From an uncultured Paracoccaceae bacterium (GTDB lineage: Bacteria; Pseudomonadota; Alphaproteobacteria; Rhodobacterales; Rhodobacteraceae): a stretch of 64,000 bases of DNA. The translations under genes and the position numbers were made by a program. The notes under the pieces were generated by a model, which worked only from the letters and a program-made list of their open reading frames with translations, did not search any database and had not been told where the DNA came from. Location of the stretch: assembly GCA_938028765.1 (NCBI GenBank), contig CALIZF010000018.1, positions 1 through 64,000 on the forward strand, in the 5' to 3' direction. Shown here piece after piece: positions 55,583 through 64,000 of the stretch. How positions within the stretch are numbered: position 1 is the first letter of the stretch; each line of letters starts with the position of its first letter.

Positions 55583-56127
55583 TGCTGGTGATCTTTACCG
55601 AGGAAGAATCGATGGAGGTCACCTTGCGCGCGCTGCTGCCGCGTCTTGGGGTGACGGCCTTTCAGATCGTCACCTTCCAAGGCGTCGGCGATCTGGAGGC
55701 GTCGCTGACCCGGAGGCTCAGGGGGTGGCGCGACCCGAATGCGCGCTTCCTCATCCTTCGCGACAACGATAACGGCGATTGCGGGAAGAGAAAACAGCGG
55801 CTCCTCGAGCACGTGGCGGCATCCGGCTGCACCAGACCCGTCAAGGTCCGCATCGTGATGCAAGAGCTGGAGGCGTGGTTCCTCGGTGAGCCGCAAGCGC
55901 TGGTCAAAGCTGGTTTGTTGCGAGGTCAGCAGCGCCCCGCCTATTTGCGGTTGCCCGAGGCCGAGGCGCAACCGGAACAACGCCTGCGCAGCCTTGATCC
56001 CGGTTATCGCAAGATCAGCGGCGCGCGCCGCATCGCGCCCCACCTCGATCCGTCCCGGAACACAGCCCCGAGTTTCCGTTCCACGATCACTGCCATCCGC
56101 CATCTGGTGGATGCCACCGGAGCCTGA
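55582..56127 (+). CDS. DUF4276-family protein, partner of the ATPase
   Basis: This 181-residue protein belongs to DUF4276. Acidic motifs are at FTEEESME (E7-E9, E12), RDNDNGDC (D61, D63, D66) and VMQELEAWFLGE (E95-E98); the family tail KISGARRIAPHLD is near 145-156. The early glutamate cluster plus DxD pattern is what is seen in Toprim-like nucleases and the RloB/OLD-associated proteins, so metal-dependent nuclease activity is plausible but unproved. It overlaps the ATPase gene by one base (TGATG) and precedes leuD by three bases, so the pair is a passenger in the leucine operon. Confidence 0.82.
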   Translation: MLVIFTEEESMEVTLRALLPRLGVTAFQIVTFQGVGDLEASLTRRLRGWRDPNARFLILRDNDNGDCGKRKQRLLEHVAASGCTRPVKVRIVMQELEAWFLGEPQALVKAGLLRGQQRPAYLRLPEAEAQPEQRLRSLDPGYRKISGARRIAPHLDPSRNTAPSFRSTITAIRHLVDATGA

Positions 56128-56130
56128 CCC

Positions 56131-56736
56131 ATGACCCCCTTCACCACGCTGACCGGCATCGCCGCGCCGATGCCGCTCGTCAACATCGACACCGACATGA
56201 TCATCCCCAAACAGTATCTCAAGACGATTCAGCGCACCGGGCTTGGCCGGGCGCTGTTCGACGAGCTGCGCTATGACCGGAACGGCAACGAGATCCCCGA
56301 TTTCGTGCTCAACATGCCGCAGTATCGCAACGCCCAGATCATCGTCGCGGGCGACAACTTCGGCTGCGGGTCGAGCCGCGAACATGCGGCCTGGGCGCTT
56401 CTGGACTTCGGGATCCGCTGCGTGATCTCGACCTCCTTCGCCGATATCTTCTACGGCAACTGCTTCAAGAACGGCATCCTGCCCGTCGTGCTGCCGCAGG
56501 CGGCGGTGGACCACCTGATGGAGGATGCGCGCCGCGGCGCCAACGCGCGGATCACCGTCGATCTGGCCGCGCAGAGCGTCACCGCATCCGACGGGACGGC
56601 CTTCGCCTTCGAGATCGACCCGTTCCGCAAGCACTGCCTGCTGAACGGCCTCGACGACATCGGGCTGACGATGCAGAAGGCCGCGGCCATCGACGCGTTC
56701 GAGGCGCGGGCCGCGGCGGCGCGGCCCTGGGTCTGA
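56131..56736 (+). CDS. leuD: 3-isopropylmalate dehydratase small subunit
   Basis: LeuD is the swivelling small subunit that completes the isomerase active site with LeuC. The 201-residue protein shows [33 protein letters not shown] and [11 protein letters not shown], all invariant in the family. It starts three bases after the DUF4276 gene, although translational coupling to leuC is the more usual arrangement. Confidence 0.98.
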   Translation: MTPFTTLTGIAAPMPLVNIDTDMIIPKQYLKTIQRTGLGRALFDELRYDRNGNEIPDFVLNMPQYRNAQIIVAGDNFGCGSSREHAAWALLDFGIRCVISTSFADIFYGNCFKNGILPVVLPQAAVDHLMEDARRGANARITVDLAAQSVTASDGTAFAFEIDPFRKHCLLNGLDDIGLTMQKAAAIDAFEARAAAARPWV

Positions 56737-56937
56737 CGCGCGCCTGCCGCGGTGCCGGCCGCAGCGGCGGTGCCGGGCGCATCGCCGCAGCATTGCCACG
56801 CATTTGATGCAAACCGGCGACACCTGCACCCGGATTTCGCCGGATTCCCGCCGCTTACTGCCATCAGCGTTGCCGGGCAGCGGGAAAGCGGGCAAAACTT
56901 GGGCAAGATCGAGGCAATCCGCCACAAAGTGCGGTCA

Positions 56938-57834
56938 ATGGCAGGCAGCGGTTCCCGACACGCGCGGGCAACCGCCAACGGGCAGGGGAAGGGTTTGATC
57001 TACTCGCGGTTCGCGGGCGCGCTGATGCGCGCCGCGCTGGCGGTTCTGCTGGTGGCCACGCCGGCGTTGATCCTGCCCGAAGTCGGGGCGGACAGCCGCC
57101 AGGCGGTCGCGCTGGTCGCGGTGTTCGTCGGTGCCTTCGTGCTGGTCGAATACGCCTCGACCTATCCTGGCCTGGTCGAGTTCCGCCATGCCCCGCCCTT
57201 CAACCGCCTTCGCTTCCTGTCGCTGATGGCGACGGTGGCGGTGGTGTCGCTCCTCGTGCGCGGGGCGACCGATCCGTCGCCCCTGACGGCCGGGGTGGCC
57301 GCGGTCGGCGCGGCCGTGGGGCAGGCGATCGACTTTCCCTTCAGCCCCGTCCGCCTCGTCCTGTTGATCCTGCCCGCGGACGCAGGCCCGGTCGAGGTGT
57401 TCGTGCTGCGCGCCGCCTCGGGGCTGGCCCTCCTGATCTCGCTCATGACGCTGGGGGTCTTCGTCGCGCTGACGCGTGCGGGCCACTGGCCCGGACCCCG
57501 GGCCGCCTTCAATGTCTGGGTGAACCTGCCGACCTTCGACCCCACGGCAGGCGCCGACGTGGTGGCGCGGCTCGAACGCGACGCCCGCATTAACATCGCG
57601 TTAGGGTTTCTGCTGCCATTCCTTGCGCCGGTGGCGTTCAAGGCGGCCTCGGCGGGGTTCATCCCGGTGTCCCTGTCCGCGCCGCAGATGCTGATCTGGA
57701 CGATGGCGGCATGGTCGTTTCTTCCGGTATCGCTCTTCATGCGCGGGATCGCGATGGGGCGGGTGGCCGACATGATCCGCGCCTCGCGCGCGCGGGCCGA
57801 GGGCGGGTCCGGCGCGCGGTTGCAGCCGGCCTGA
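56938..57834 (+). CDS. Multi-helix membrane protein of unknown function
   Basis: This 298-residue protein has about seven hydrophobic segments (for example AALAVLLVATPALILP and SLMATVAVVSLLVRGA). No family motif was recognised, although a similar hypothetical protein between leuD and leuB is usual in Rhodobacteraceae. The ATG at 56938 is chosen; a longer open frame to 56752 lacks support, and the true start may be a little further in. Its 3' end overlaps the next gene's reading frame by up to 124 bases. Confidence 0.65.
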   Translation: MAGSGSRHARATANGQGKGLIYSRFAGALMRAALAVLLVATPALILPEVGADSRQAVALVAVFVGAFVLVEYASTYPGLVEFRHAPPFNRLRFLSLMATVAVVSLLVRGATDPSPLTAGVAAVGAAVGQAIDFPFSPVRLVLLILPADAGPVEVFVLRAASGLALLISLMTLGVFVALTRAGHWPGPRAAFNVWVNLPTFDPTAGADVVARLERDARINIALGFLLPFLAPVAFKAASAGFIPVSLSAPQMLIWTMAAWSFLPVSLFMRGIAMGRVADMIRASRARAEGGSGARLQPA

Positions 57835-58901
57835 CCCTTGCGCTGGCCGCACCCGCGGCTGCCGACACGCTGCGCCTTGCGGTCTGGACGGCGGGCCTGA
57901 CCCGGCCCGGGCCGGGGCTTCTGCTGCGCGACATCCGCGCGGGCGATCCGCAGGTCGATGCGGCGGCGGCGGTGATCGCGGCCGCCGCGCCCGACGTGGT
58001 CGTGATCGCGGGGTTCGACCACGACCTGCACGGCGTGGCGCTGGCCGCCTTCGCCGACCGGCTGGCGGCTGCGGGGGCGGCCTATCCCGTGCGGATCGCG
58101 CCCGCCGGCAACCGCGGCCTGCGCAGCGGGGCGGATCTGGACGGCGACGGGCGGCTCGCGGGCCCCGGCGACGCGCAGGGGTGGGGTCGCTTTGCCGGGG
58201 CTGGGGCTCTGGCGGTGCTCTCGCGCCTGCCGGCGGCGGGCGAGGGGCGCGATTTCTCGGCCTTCCTCTGGCGCGACCTGCCGGGCGCGGACGATCCCGC
58301 GGCGGTGCTGCCCCCTGCCGCGCTGGCGGTGCAGCGCCTGCACGCCTCGGGCGCCTTCGAGATTCCGCTGGCCCTGCCGGGCGGCGGCACCCTGGGCATC
58401 CTGACCTTCCACGCGACGCCCCCGGTGTTCGACGGGCCCGAGGACCGCAATGGTCGCCGCAACCGGGACGAGGCGCTGTTCTGGGCGCAGCTGATCGACG
58501 GCGCGCTGCCGGGCCTCGCGCCGCCTGCGCCGCCGTTCGTGCTGATGGGGAACTTCAACCTCGACCCCGCCGACGGCGAGGGCCGGCGCGACGCGCTGGC
58601 GGCACTTCTGGCGCATCCCGCCCTGACCGACCCCGCCCCGCGCAGCCAGGGGGGCGCGGCCGCCGCCGCCCGACAGGGCGGCGCGAACGCCCGCCACGCG
58701 GGCGACCCCGCGCTCGATACCGCAGATTTCCGCGACGACCCCGGCCCGGGCAACCTGCGGGTCAGCTACATCCTGCCCTCGTCGGGTCTGCGCGTTACGG
58801 CCAGCGGCATCCTCTGGCCGCTGCCTGACGACCCCTTCGCCGAAACGGTCGCGGCGGCCGCACCCCACCGGCTCGTCTGGGTCGATCTCGCGCTCGACTG
58901 A
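57711..58901 (+). CDS. Endonuclease/exonuclease/phosphatase-family protein, active site degenerate
   Basis: This protein of the EEP fold (deoxyribonuclease-I-like) has a signal peptide region ([19 protein letters not shown], then mature DTLRLAVW). The only in-frame ATG is 57711, giving 396 residues, with the signal sequence beginning near residue 33; this overlaps the previous gene, so the real start could be non-standard. [14 protein letters not shown] keeps the Asn-containing motif, but the early catalytic glutamate is replaced ([10 protein letters not shown]) and the terminal SDH reads APHRLVWVD. It is likely periplasmic. Whether it is still an enzyme is open. Confidence 0.7.
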   Translation: MVVSSGIALHARDRDGAGGRHDPRLARAGRGRVRRAVAAGLTLALAAPAAADTLRLAVWTAGLTRPGPGLLLRDIRAGDPQVDAAAAVIAAAAPDVVVIAGFDHDLHGVALAAFADRLAAAGAAYPVRIAPAGNRGLRSGADLDGDGRLAGPGDAQGWGRFAGAGALAVLSRLPAAGEGRDFSAFLWRDLPGADDPAAVLPPAALAVQRLHASGAFEIPLALPGGGTLGILTFHATPPVFDGPEDRNGRRNRDEALFWAQLIDGALPGLAPPAPPFVLMGNFNLDPADGEGRRDALAALLAHPALTDPAPRSQGGAAAAARQGGANARHAGDPALDTADFRDDPGPGNLRVSYILPSSGLRVTASGILWPLPDDPFAETVAAAAPHRLVWVDLALD

Positions 58902-59032
58902 CCCCCAAGGGCAAGAGACCCGCCGCCGCAGTTCCGGCGCGCGTCGCCCGTCCAGCGCCTGCGCGGGGGGGCACCTTGACCGGCCCGCAGCCAGAGGCTA
59001 GGCGCGCCACGTCACGCGGCCCGGAGGATCCC

Positions 59033-60139
59033 ATGCCCAACCCGTCCCTTCTCATCCTCGCCGGCGACGGCATCGGCCCCGAGGTGATGGCCGAGGTGAA
59101 GCGGATCATCGCCTGGCTGGGGGACCGGCGCGGGATCCGCTTCGACGTGAGCGAGGATCTGGTCGGCGGCTGCGCCTACGACGCGCACGGCACGCCGCTG
59201 ACCGATGCGACGATGGAAAGGGCACAGGCCGTTGATGCCGTGCTGCTCGGCGCCGTCGGCGGGCCGAAATACGACGGCCTGCCCTTCGCGGTGAAGCCCG
59301 AACGCGGCCTTCTGCGCCTCCGGAAGGAGATGGACCTCTACGCCAACCTGCGCCCCGCCCGGTGCTTCGATGCCCTGGCCGACTTCAGCTCGCTGAAGAA
59401 AGAGGTCGTGGCAGGTCTCGACATCATGATCGTCCGCGAACTGACCTCGGGCGTCTACTTCGGCGAGCCGCGCGGGATCTTCACCGAAGGCAACGAGCGG
59501 GTCGGGATCAACACGCAGCGCTACACGGAAAGCGAGATCGCGCGGGTGGCGCGGTCGGCCTTCGAACTCGCGCGCAAGCGGTCGGGCAGGGTCTGCTCGA
59601 TGGAGAAGGCCAACGTGATGGAATCGGGCGTCCTGTGGCGCGAGGTGGTGACCGAGGTGCATGCCCGCGAATACCCGGATGTCGCGCTGTCGCACATGTA
59701 TGCCGACGCGGGCGCGATGCAGCTGACGCGCTGGCCCAAGCAGTTCGACGTGATCGTGACCGACAATCTGTTCGGCGACCTCCTGTCGGACCTCGCCGCG
59801 ATGCTGACCGGCAGCCTCGGGATGCTGCCCTCGGCCAGCCTCGGGGCGCCGATGGCCAACGGTCGGCCGAAGGCGCTCTACGAACCCGTGCACGGCAGCG
59901 CGCCCGACATCGCGGGGCAGGGCAAGGCCAACCCGATCGCCTGCATCCTGTCCTTCGCGATGGCGCTGCGTTATTCGTTCGACCTCGGGGCCGAGGCCGA
60001 CCGGATCGAGCGCGCGGTAGAACGGGTGCTGGCCGACGGCGTTCGCACCGCCGACCTGATGGGCCCCGCTGGCGGGACGCCGGTCGGCACGTCCGGTATG
60101 GGCGACGCGATCCTCGCGGCACTCGACGCGAGCCTCTGA
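59033..60139 (+). CDS. leuB: 3-isopropylmalate dehydrogenase
   Basis: LeuB oxidises and decarboxylates 3-isopropylmalate with NAD to 2-oxoisocaproate. The 368-residue protein shows [53 protein letters not shown] and the [19 protein letters not shown] signature. The ATG at 59033 follows GGAGG (59022-59027); the longer frame to 58976 would cut through that site. It is convergent with the Na/Pi gene (3' ends three bases apart). Confidence 0.97.
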   Translation: MPNPSLLILAGDGIGPEVMAEVKRIIAWLGDRRGIRFDVSEDLVGGCAYDAHGTPLTDATMERAQAVDAVLLGAVGGPKYDGLPFAVKPERGLLRLRKEMDLYANLRPARCFDALADFSSLKKEVVAGLDIMIVRELTSGVYFGEPRGIFTEGNERVGINTQRYTESEIARVARSAFELARKRSGRVCSMEKANVMESGVLWREVVTEVHAREYPDVALSHMYADAGAMQLTRWPKQFDVIVTDNLFGDLLSDLAAMLTGSLGMLPSASLGAPMANGRPKALYEPVHGSAPDIAGQGKANPIACILSFAMALRYSFDLGAEADRIERAVERVLADGVRTADLMGPAGGTPVGTSGMGDAILAALDASL

Positions 60140-60142
60140 GGG

Positions 60143-61726
60143 TCAGCCGACGCTCCGCGCCGCCTCGGCCGCCCCCGGCGCGTCCTTGCCGGCCGCCACG
60201 GCATAATGCGTGATCCGCTCGGCGTGGCGCAGGCTGCGTTCCAGCCAGCGGGCGGCGTCGGTGATCACGAAGACGTCGCCCAAGCCGATCATCCCGGCGT
60301 GTTCGCGCAACAGGACCGACCGGCGCAGCCGCGCCGCGCGCCTGGCGACGAGGTCGTGAAGCCGCTCGAGCCGCGCCGCCGAGGCGGCATCCGGTCCGTG
60401 GGCCGCCACCCGCTCCAGCATTGCGGCCATCGCGCGCGCGGGCCGGCGCAGCGGGGCTTCGGTGGCGAGGGTGGCGATCCGGTCGGCCTGACCGGCCCTG
60501 TGCGTCAGGCGGTGCAGGTGGTCGGCCAGGTGCATCAGCGCGGCGAGGCGCCGCCGCCCGGCCTCGTCCGGCGCGGGCGGGGCCAGCATGATGAGGAAGG
60601 CTTCGAGATCCTCGATCGCACGGTGCACCTCGGCCTCTTCGCCGCGCGCCGGTGCCCCGCCACGCAAGACGACCGCGAGGCCCGCGAAGGCCGCGCCCGC
60701 GATCCTGACCGCGACCGCGCGGGCGGTATCGGTCGCTGCGGCCGGGTCGGCCGCCAGCGCCGGCGACAGAGCCTCGGCCAGCGGACCGTCGCCGGGCACC
60801 AGCCGCCCGATCGCGCGGGCGAAGAGCGGCAGCACCGGCAGAAGGACGACCACGCCCGCGACGTTGAAGGCGGTGTGGAAGAAGACGAGCGCGGTCTGCG
60901 CATCCCCGGCGGTCAACTTCGGCAGGAACGGCACCAGCCCGAGCGCGGCGAAGGCCAGCATGGCCGTGGCGATGTTGTAGCCGACATGCGCCCAGGCAGT
61001 GCGCCGCATGTCGCGCGATCCGCCGAGCGTGGCCAGCAGCGATTTCAGCGTGGTGCCGAGATCCATCCCGATCACCAGTGCCGCGGCCTGCAGCAGGCCG
61101 ATGGCGCCGGATGCCATCAGCACCAGCGCCATCGCCACGCCGACGCTGGACGATTGCACCACCGCCGTCACCGCGCATCCCGCCGCCACCAGGATCAGCC
61201 GCCCCGCCAGCGTGTCGGCCGGCACCAGGACGCCGGCCAGCAGCGGCTCCACCGCCGGCGCGGCGGCCTTCATCATGTCGAGGCCGAGGAACACCAGCGC
61301 GAACCCCGTCGCCATCCGGCCCCACGCCGCCACGGCCCGCCCGCCTGCCGCCGCCGCCAGCGCGCCGAGGGCCGAAAGCGGCATCGCCAGCGTCCCGAGG
61401 CCGACCTTGAGCCCCAGGACCGCCACCATCCAGCCGGTGACGGTCGTGCCGATGTTCGCGCCGAACACCACGCCCAGGGCCTGCGGAAACGTCAGAAGAC
61501 CCGCGCCGACGAAGCCGATCACCGTCAACACCGTGGCCGAGGACGATTGCAGCACCGCGGTCGCCGCCGCCCCCGCCAGCACCCCGCGCAGGGGCGAGGT
61601 GGTGAAGCGCGCCAGCACCGCGCGCGTGCGTCGTCCGGCCAGCGCGGTCAGCGCCGCCGTCATCGTCTGCATCCCGAACAGGAACAGCCCGATCCCGCCC
61701 AGGGCCGCCAGAACCGCCTCGGTCAT
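60143..61726 (-). CDS. Na/Pi cotransporter family protein
   Basis: This 527-residue inner-membrane symporter of the PF02690 family has two homologous repeats with QSSSATVLTVIGFVGAG and QSSSVGVAMALVLMASG, the duplicated QSSS motifs that bind phosphate and sodium. A C-terminal PhoU-like helical domain (about 340-510; HRLTHRAGQADRIATLA, ARLRRSVLLREH) probably regulates it. It may take up phosphate without the usual pst system. It is a single gene, convergent with leuB and divergent from the DMT transporter. Confidence 0.93.
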   Translation of the reverse strand: MTEAVLAALGGIGLFLFGMQTMTAALTALAGRRTRAVLARFTTSPLRGVLAGAAATAVLQSSSATVLTVIGFVGAGLLTFPQALGVVFGANIGTTVTGWMVAVLGLKVGLGTLAMPLSALGALAAAAGGRAVAAWGRMATGFALVFLGLDMMKAAAPAVEPLLAGVLVPADTLAGRLILVAAGCAVTAVVQSSSVGVAMALVLMASGAIGLLQAAALVIGMDLGTTLKSLLATLGGSRDMRRTAWAHVGYNIATAMLAFAALGLVPFLPKLTAGDAQTALVFFHTAFNVAGVVVLLPVLPLFARAIGRLVPGDGPLAEALSPALAADPAAATDTARAVAVRIAGAAFAGLAVVLRGGAPARGEEAEVHRAIEDLEAFLIMLAPPAPDEAGRRRLAALMHLADHLHRLTHRAGQADRIATLATEAPLRRPARAMAAMLERVAAHGPDAASAARLERLHDLVARRAARLRRSVLLREHAGMIGLGDVFVITDAARWLERSLRHAERITHYAVAAGKDAPGAAEAARSVG

Positions 61727-61854
61727 CCCGTGCCCGTCCCTTTGCCGCCTGTCATAAGCCGCAGCGCCGCGGCGCGACAGTGGCGGCGGCGATGAAGGGT
61801 TGAGGCCGCCGGCGGCGCGGGTATGGTGCGCGCGCAGCAGACGACAGGCGGCGC

Positions 61855-62796
61855 ATGACGACGATCGGCCCCAACGCCCGCGGCGCCTCGCTCGCGCTTC
61901 TGGGCTTTGCCGTCTATTCCAGCCACGACGCCGTCATCAAGGCGCTGAGCGCGACCTATTCCACCTTTCAGATCATGTTCTTCGCCACGATCCTGGGGTT
62001 TCCCCTCCTCGTCGTGATGATGCTTGCGGACCGCGCGCCCCTGCGCCTCGTCCCGAGGAATCCGGGCTGGATGGCAGTGCGGTCGGGCGGCGTGGTGCTG
62101 TCGGGGCTGTCGGGGTTCTACGCCTTCAGCGTGCTTCCGCTGGCGCAGACCTACGCCCTGCTGTTCGCCGCCCCGCTGCTGATTACGCTTCTGGCCATCC
62201 CGGTGCTGGGCGAGACGGTGGGTCTGCGCCGGGCGCTGGCGGTGCTTGCGGGGTTCGCCGGCGTGATGATCGTGCTGCGCCCCGGCGAGGCGCCGATCGG
62301 CCCGGGGCATGTCGCGGCGCTGTGCGCCGCCTTCTGCGCGGCCATCGCCGCGGTCGCCTCGCGCCGGATCGGCCGCGAGGAACGGCCGGCGGTGATGGTC
62401 GTCTGGCCGATGCTGACCACCTTCGTCGTCATGGGCGCGGCGCAGCCCTTCGTCTATGTGCCGGTCGCGCCCTTCGACCTTCTGCTGCTTGCCTATGTCG
62501 CGGTCTGTTCCTTCGCGGCGCTTCTCTGCATCGTGATGGCCTACCGGCTGGCCGAGGCGGCGGTGGTCGCGCAGATGCAGTATTCGCAGATCGTCTGGGC
62601 GGCACTCTTCGGCGCGCTGTTCTTCGGCGAGACGCCCGATCTCTGGACCTTTGCCGGCGCGGGCGTGATCATCGCCTCGGGCGTCTACATCGTCTGGCGC
62701 GAGGCGCGCGGGTCGGCCTCGGCCAACCGGCCGGTGATCACCACGCGCGCCCGCCCCCAGACCGGATCGGATCCGGGCGCGGGGCCGCTGCCCTGA
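61855..62796 (+). CDS. DMT-superfamily (EamA) transporter
   Basis: This 313-residue inner-membrane protein has two EamA repeats with about ten helices (ALLGFAVYSSHDAVIKALS; GVVLSGLSGFYAFSVLP; FFGETPDLWTFAGAGVIIAS). EamA proteins export small metabolites or amino acids; substrate unknown. A tRNA-Pro gene lies 54 bases after its stop. Confidence 0.93.
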   Translation: MTTIGPNARGASLALLGFAVYSSHDAVIKALSATYSTFQIMFFATILGFPLLVVMMLADRAPLRLVPRNPGWMAVRSGGVVLSGLSGFYAFSVLPLAQTYALLFAAPLLITLLAIPVLGETVGLRRALAVLAGFAGVMIVLRPGEAPIGPGHVAALCAAFCAAIAAVASRRIGREERPAVMVVWPMLTTFVVMGAAQPFVYVPVAPFDLLLLAYVAVCSFAALLCIVMAYRLAEAAVVAQMQYSQIVWAALFGALFFGETPDLWTFAGAGVIIASGVYIVWREARGSASANRPVITTRARPQTGSDPGAGPLP

Positions 62797-62850
62797 CCGG
62801 CCGCGGCTCTTGCCAAGCCGGCACAAAACCGCTACGCCCCCCGCCACGGT

Positions 62851-62927
62851 CGGAGCGTAGCGCAGCCTGGTAGCGCACCTGCTTCGGGAGCAGGGGGTCG
62901 GAGGTTCAAATCCTCTCGCTCCGACCA
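62851..62927 (+). tRNA. tRNA-Pro (anticodon CGG)
   Basis: The 77-base cloverleaf with encoded CCA has a perfect acceptor stem (CGGAGCG/CGCTCCG), D-arm GCGCAGCCTGGTAGCGC, anticodon stem CCTGC/GCAGG around loop TTCGGGA (anticodon CGG, reading CCG), extra loop and T-arm GGAGGTTCAAATCCTC. Size and identity elements match bacterial proline tRNAs. Confidence 0.97.
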
Positions 62928-62989
62928 GTCCCGTCATGCTCATCTTGACACGCTTGACGCGCCGGCCTCAGGCGGGTTCCTTCGTCTGC

Positions 62990-63715
62990 ATGGACTGGCG
63001 GGGCGAAGGCATCCTTCTGGCCGCGCGCCCGCACGGCGAGGTGGCGGCCATCGTTGAGGCGTTCACCGAGGCGCAGGGGCGGCACGCAGGCGTGGTGCCC
63101 GGCGGTGGCGGGCGGCGCATGGCCGCAGTGCTGCAACCGGGCGCCCAGGTGGCGCTGGCCTGGCGGGCGCGGACCGACGGCCAGATCGGCACCTTCGTGG
63201 TCGAACCGCTGCGCCCCCGCGCGCCCGCGCTGATGGCCGACGCTCGCGCGCTGGCGGCCCTGTCGGCCGTCTGTGCGCTGTGCCAGCGCGCCCTGCCGGA
63301 ACGCGAGGCGCACCCGGGCCTCTACCGGGCGACGCTGGTGCTGCTCGAGTCGCTGGCCGCGCTGCCGGATTGGCCGGTGCTCTACCTGCACTGGGAACTG
63401 CGGTTGCTGGCCGACCTCGGCTTTGCGCTGGATCTTGCGGAATGCGCGCTGACGGGGGCGCGGACGGGCCTTGCCTGGGTCAGCCCGCGGACGGGGCGGG
63501 CGGCGACGGCGGCGGCGGCCGGCGCCTGGGCCGACCGTCTGCTGCCGCTGCCCGCCTGCCTGACCGCAGAGGGCGGCCCGGCCGATCCGGCGGCGCTCGC
63601 GCAGGGGTTGGCGCTGACCGGGCATTTCCTGACGCGCGCGCTGGCCGAGGGCCCCGGCGCGCGGCCGCTGCCCGAGGCGCGCGTGCGGCTGGCCGCCCTG
63701 CTGGCGCGGGGCTGA
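62990..63715 (+). CDS. recO: DNA repair protein RecO
   Basis: RecO loads RecA on SSB-coated DNA with RecR in recombinational repair. The 241-residue protein has the conserved start MDWRGEGILLAARPHGE (start therefore at 62990, not an earlier in-frame ATG at 62936), an OB-fold N-terminus (VALAWRARTDGQIGTF) and the helical C-terminal domain. The zinc-binding cysteines found in some RecO proteins are missing (a single C in AECALTG), as in many proteobacteria. TTGACA at 62945-62950 could be the -35 box. The gene lies 62 bases after tRNA-Pro. Confidence 0.93.
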   Translation: MDWRGEGILLAARPHGEVAAIVEAFTEAQGRHAGVVPGGGGRRMAAVLQPGAQVALAWRARTDGQIGTFVVEPLRPRAPALMADARALAALSAVCALCQRALPEREAHPGLYRATLVLLESLAALPDWPVLYLHWELRLLADLGFALDLAECALTGARTGLAWVSPRTGRAATAAAAGAWADRLLPLPACLTAEGGPADPAALAQGLALTGHFLTRALAEGPGARPLPEARVRLAALLARG

Positions 63716-64000
63716 CGGTTCCCGAACCACGACCCGCAGCCCCCGGTGGCGGCCCCGGGGCGCTGCCCCGGACCCCGGAGTATTTGGGACAAGATGAAGT
63801 CAGGGTCGATGCCCGGTCCGGCCGGGCCGTGTCCGTTTGTGCCGGACGGCGGCGCAGGCGCGGCACTTGGCCGGCACATGGCCGGCGTGCGGCCGCGGTC
63901 CTGGCCTGCCGGCTGTGACGGCGCCCGGGCGGCCGGGCGGAACCGGCCGGGCGGGTCGGGTCGGGCGGTGCGTCCCGGCGAGGACCGTTTGCGACACCTG
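63716..64000. other. Non-coding tail with hairpin and Rhodobacterales-type intergenic element
   Basis: The last 285 bases have no credible gene. CCGGGGC-GCT-GCCCCGG (63755-63771) is a perfect 7-bp hairpin likely to end recO transcription, followed at 63772-63799 by ACCCCGGAGTATTTGGGACA then AGATGAAG. From memory, almost identical strings follow many genes in Rhodobacteraceae, so this looks like a repeated intergenic element. Beyond 63800 sequence is GC-rich and unremarkable. Confidence 0.5.

Overview
The window is a contiguous piece of a GC-rich (about 70% by eye) alphaproteobacterial chromosome, most probably of the Rhodobacteraceae/Paracoccaceae. The pointers are a heterotetrameric sarcosine oxidase operon (soxBDAG), the uvrC-pgsA-moaD-moaE cluster, the slt/dapA/smpB neighbourhood, two Hint-domain proteins, RTX proteins, a CtrA-type TTAA-N7-TTAA site and many 1-8 nt gene overlaps. 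No phage, insertion sequence, CRISPR array or rRNA operon is visible. Most genes are chromosomal housekeeping, with a few accessory islands.

Layout. 95-4912: a tightly packed signalling operon (cNMP/CBS/DUF294 protein, small membrane protein, single-domain response regulator, and a membrane PAS/degenerate-kinase protein fused to a DEDDh exonuclease). 4922-9701: yqeY, carA with a clear promoter, a CtrA-box-preceded glycosyltransferase, a GntR regulator and a small membrane protein. 9750-17995: a ubiquinone-type hydroxylase, moaE-moaD-pgsA and uvrC with a thiopurine methyltransferase set between them, a pteridine-reductase-like SDR, a zinc-ribbon membrane peptide, sppA and a LysR regulator. 18225-27800: a choice-of-anchor-L/Hint protein, slt and dapA, then an accessory block (Hint protein, ArsR regulator plus permease with an operator-like palindrome, TPR protein) before smpB. 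27819-30556: three Tad-pilus minor-pilin/TadG genes. 30863-34993: glutamate-type dehydrogenase and two RTX genes, the first frameshifted. 35109-46549: soxBDAG, trxC, a decayed DoxX-like gene, and gcvT-gcvH-ridA-gcvP behind a tandem glycine riboswitch. 46756-52635: MATE exporter, gltX, DUF1801 protein, zincin, wrbA, rlmH and rsfS. 52953-60139: the leucine operon leuC-[AAA ATPase-DUF4276]-leuD-membrane protein-EEP protein-leuB. 60143-64000: Na/Pi symporter, DMT transporter, tRNA-Pro(CGG) and recO.

Functional themes. Sarcosine oxidase makes glycine and methylene-tetrahydrofolate, and the riboswitch-controlled glycine cleavage system disposes of the glycine, with RidA as imine detoxifier and a glutamate-family dehydrogenase nearby. 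The most interesting accessory element is the ATPase/DUF4276 pair lodged inside leuCD. It shares one-nucleotide TGATG junctions with its upstream partners and has a Walker ATPase plus a small acidic-motif protein, which resembles two-gene ATPase/Toprim-type anti-phage modules. Other points for a second look are the pseudokinase-exonuclease fusion, the CtrA box, the ArsR palindrome, the RTX frameshift, the DoxX pseudogene and the dyad ahead of trxC.

Limits: everything was read by eye. Family names rest on recognised motifs, not searches, and start codons and regulatory sites are predictions.
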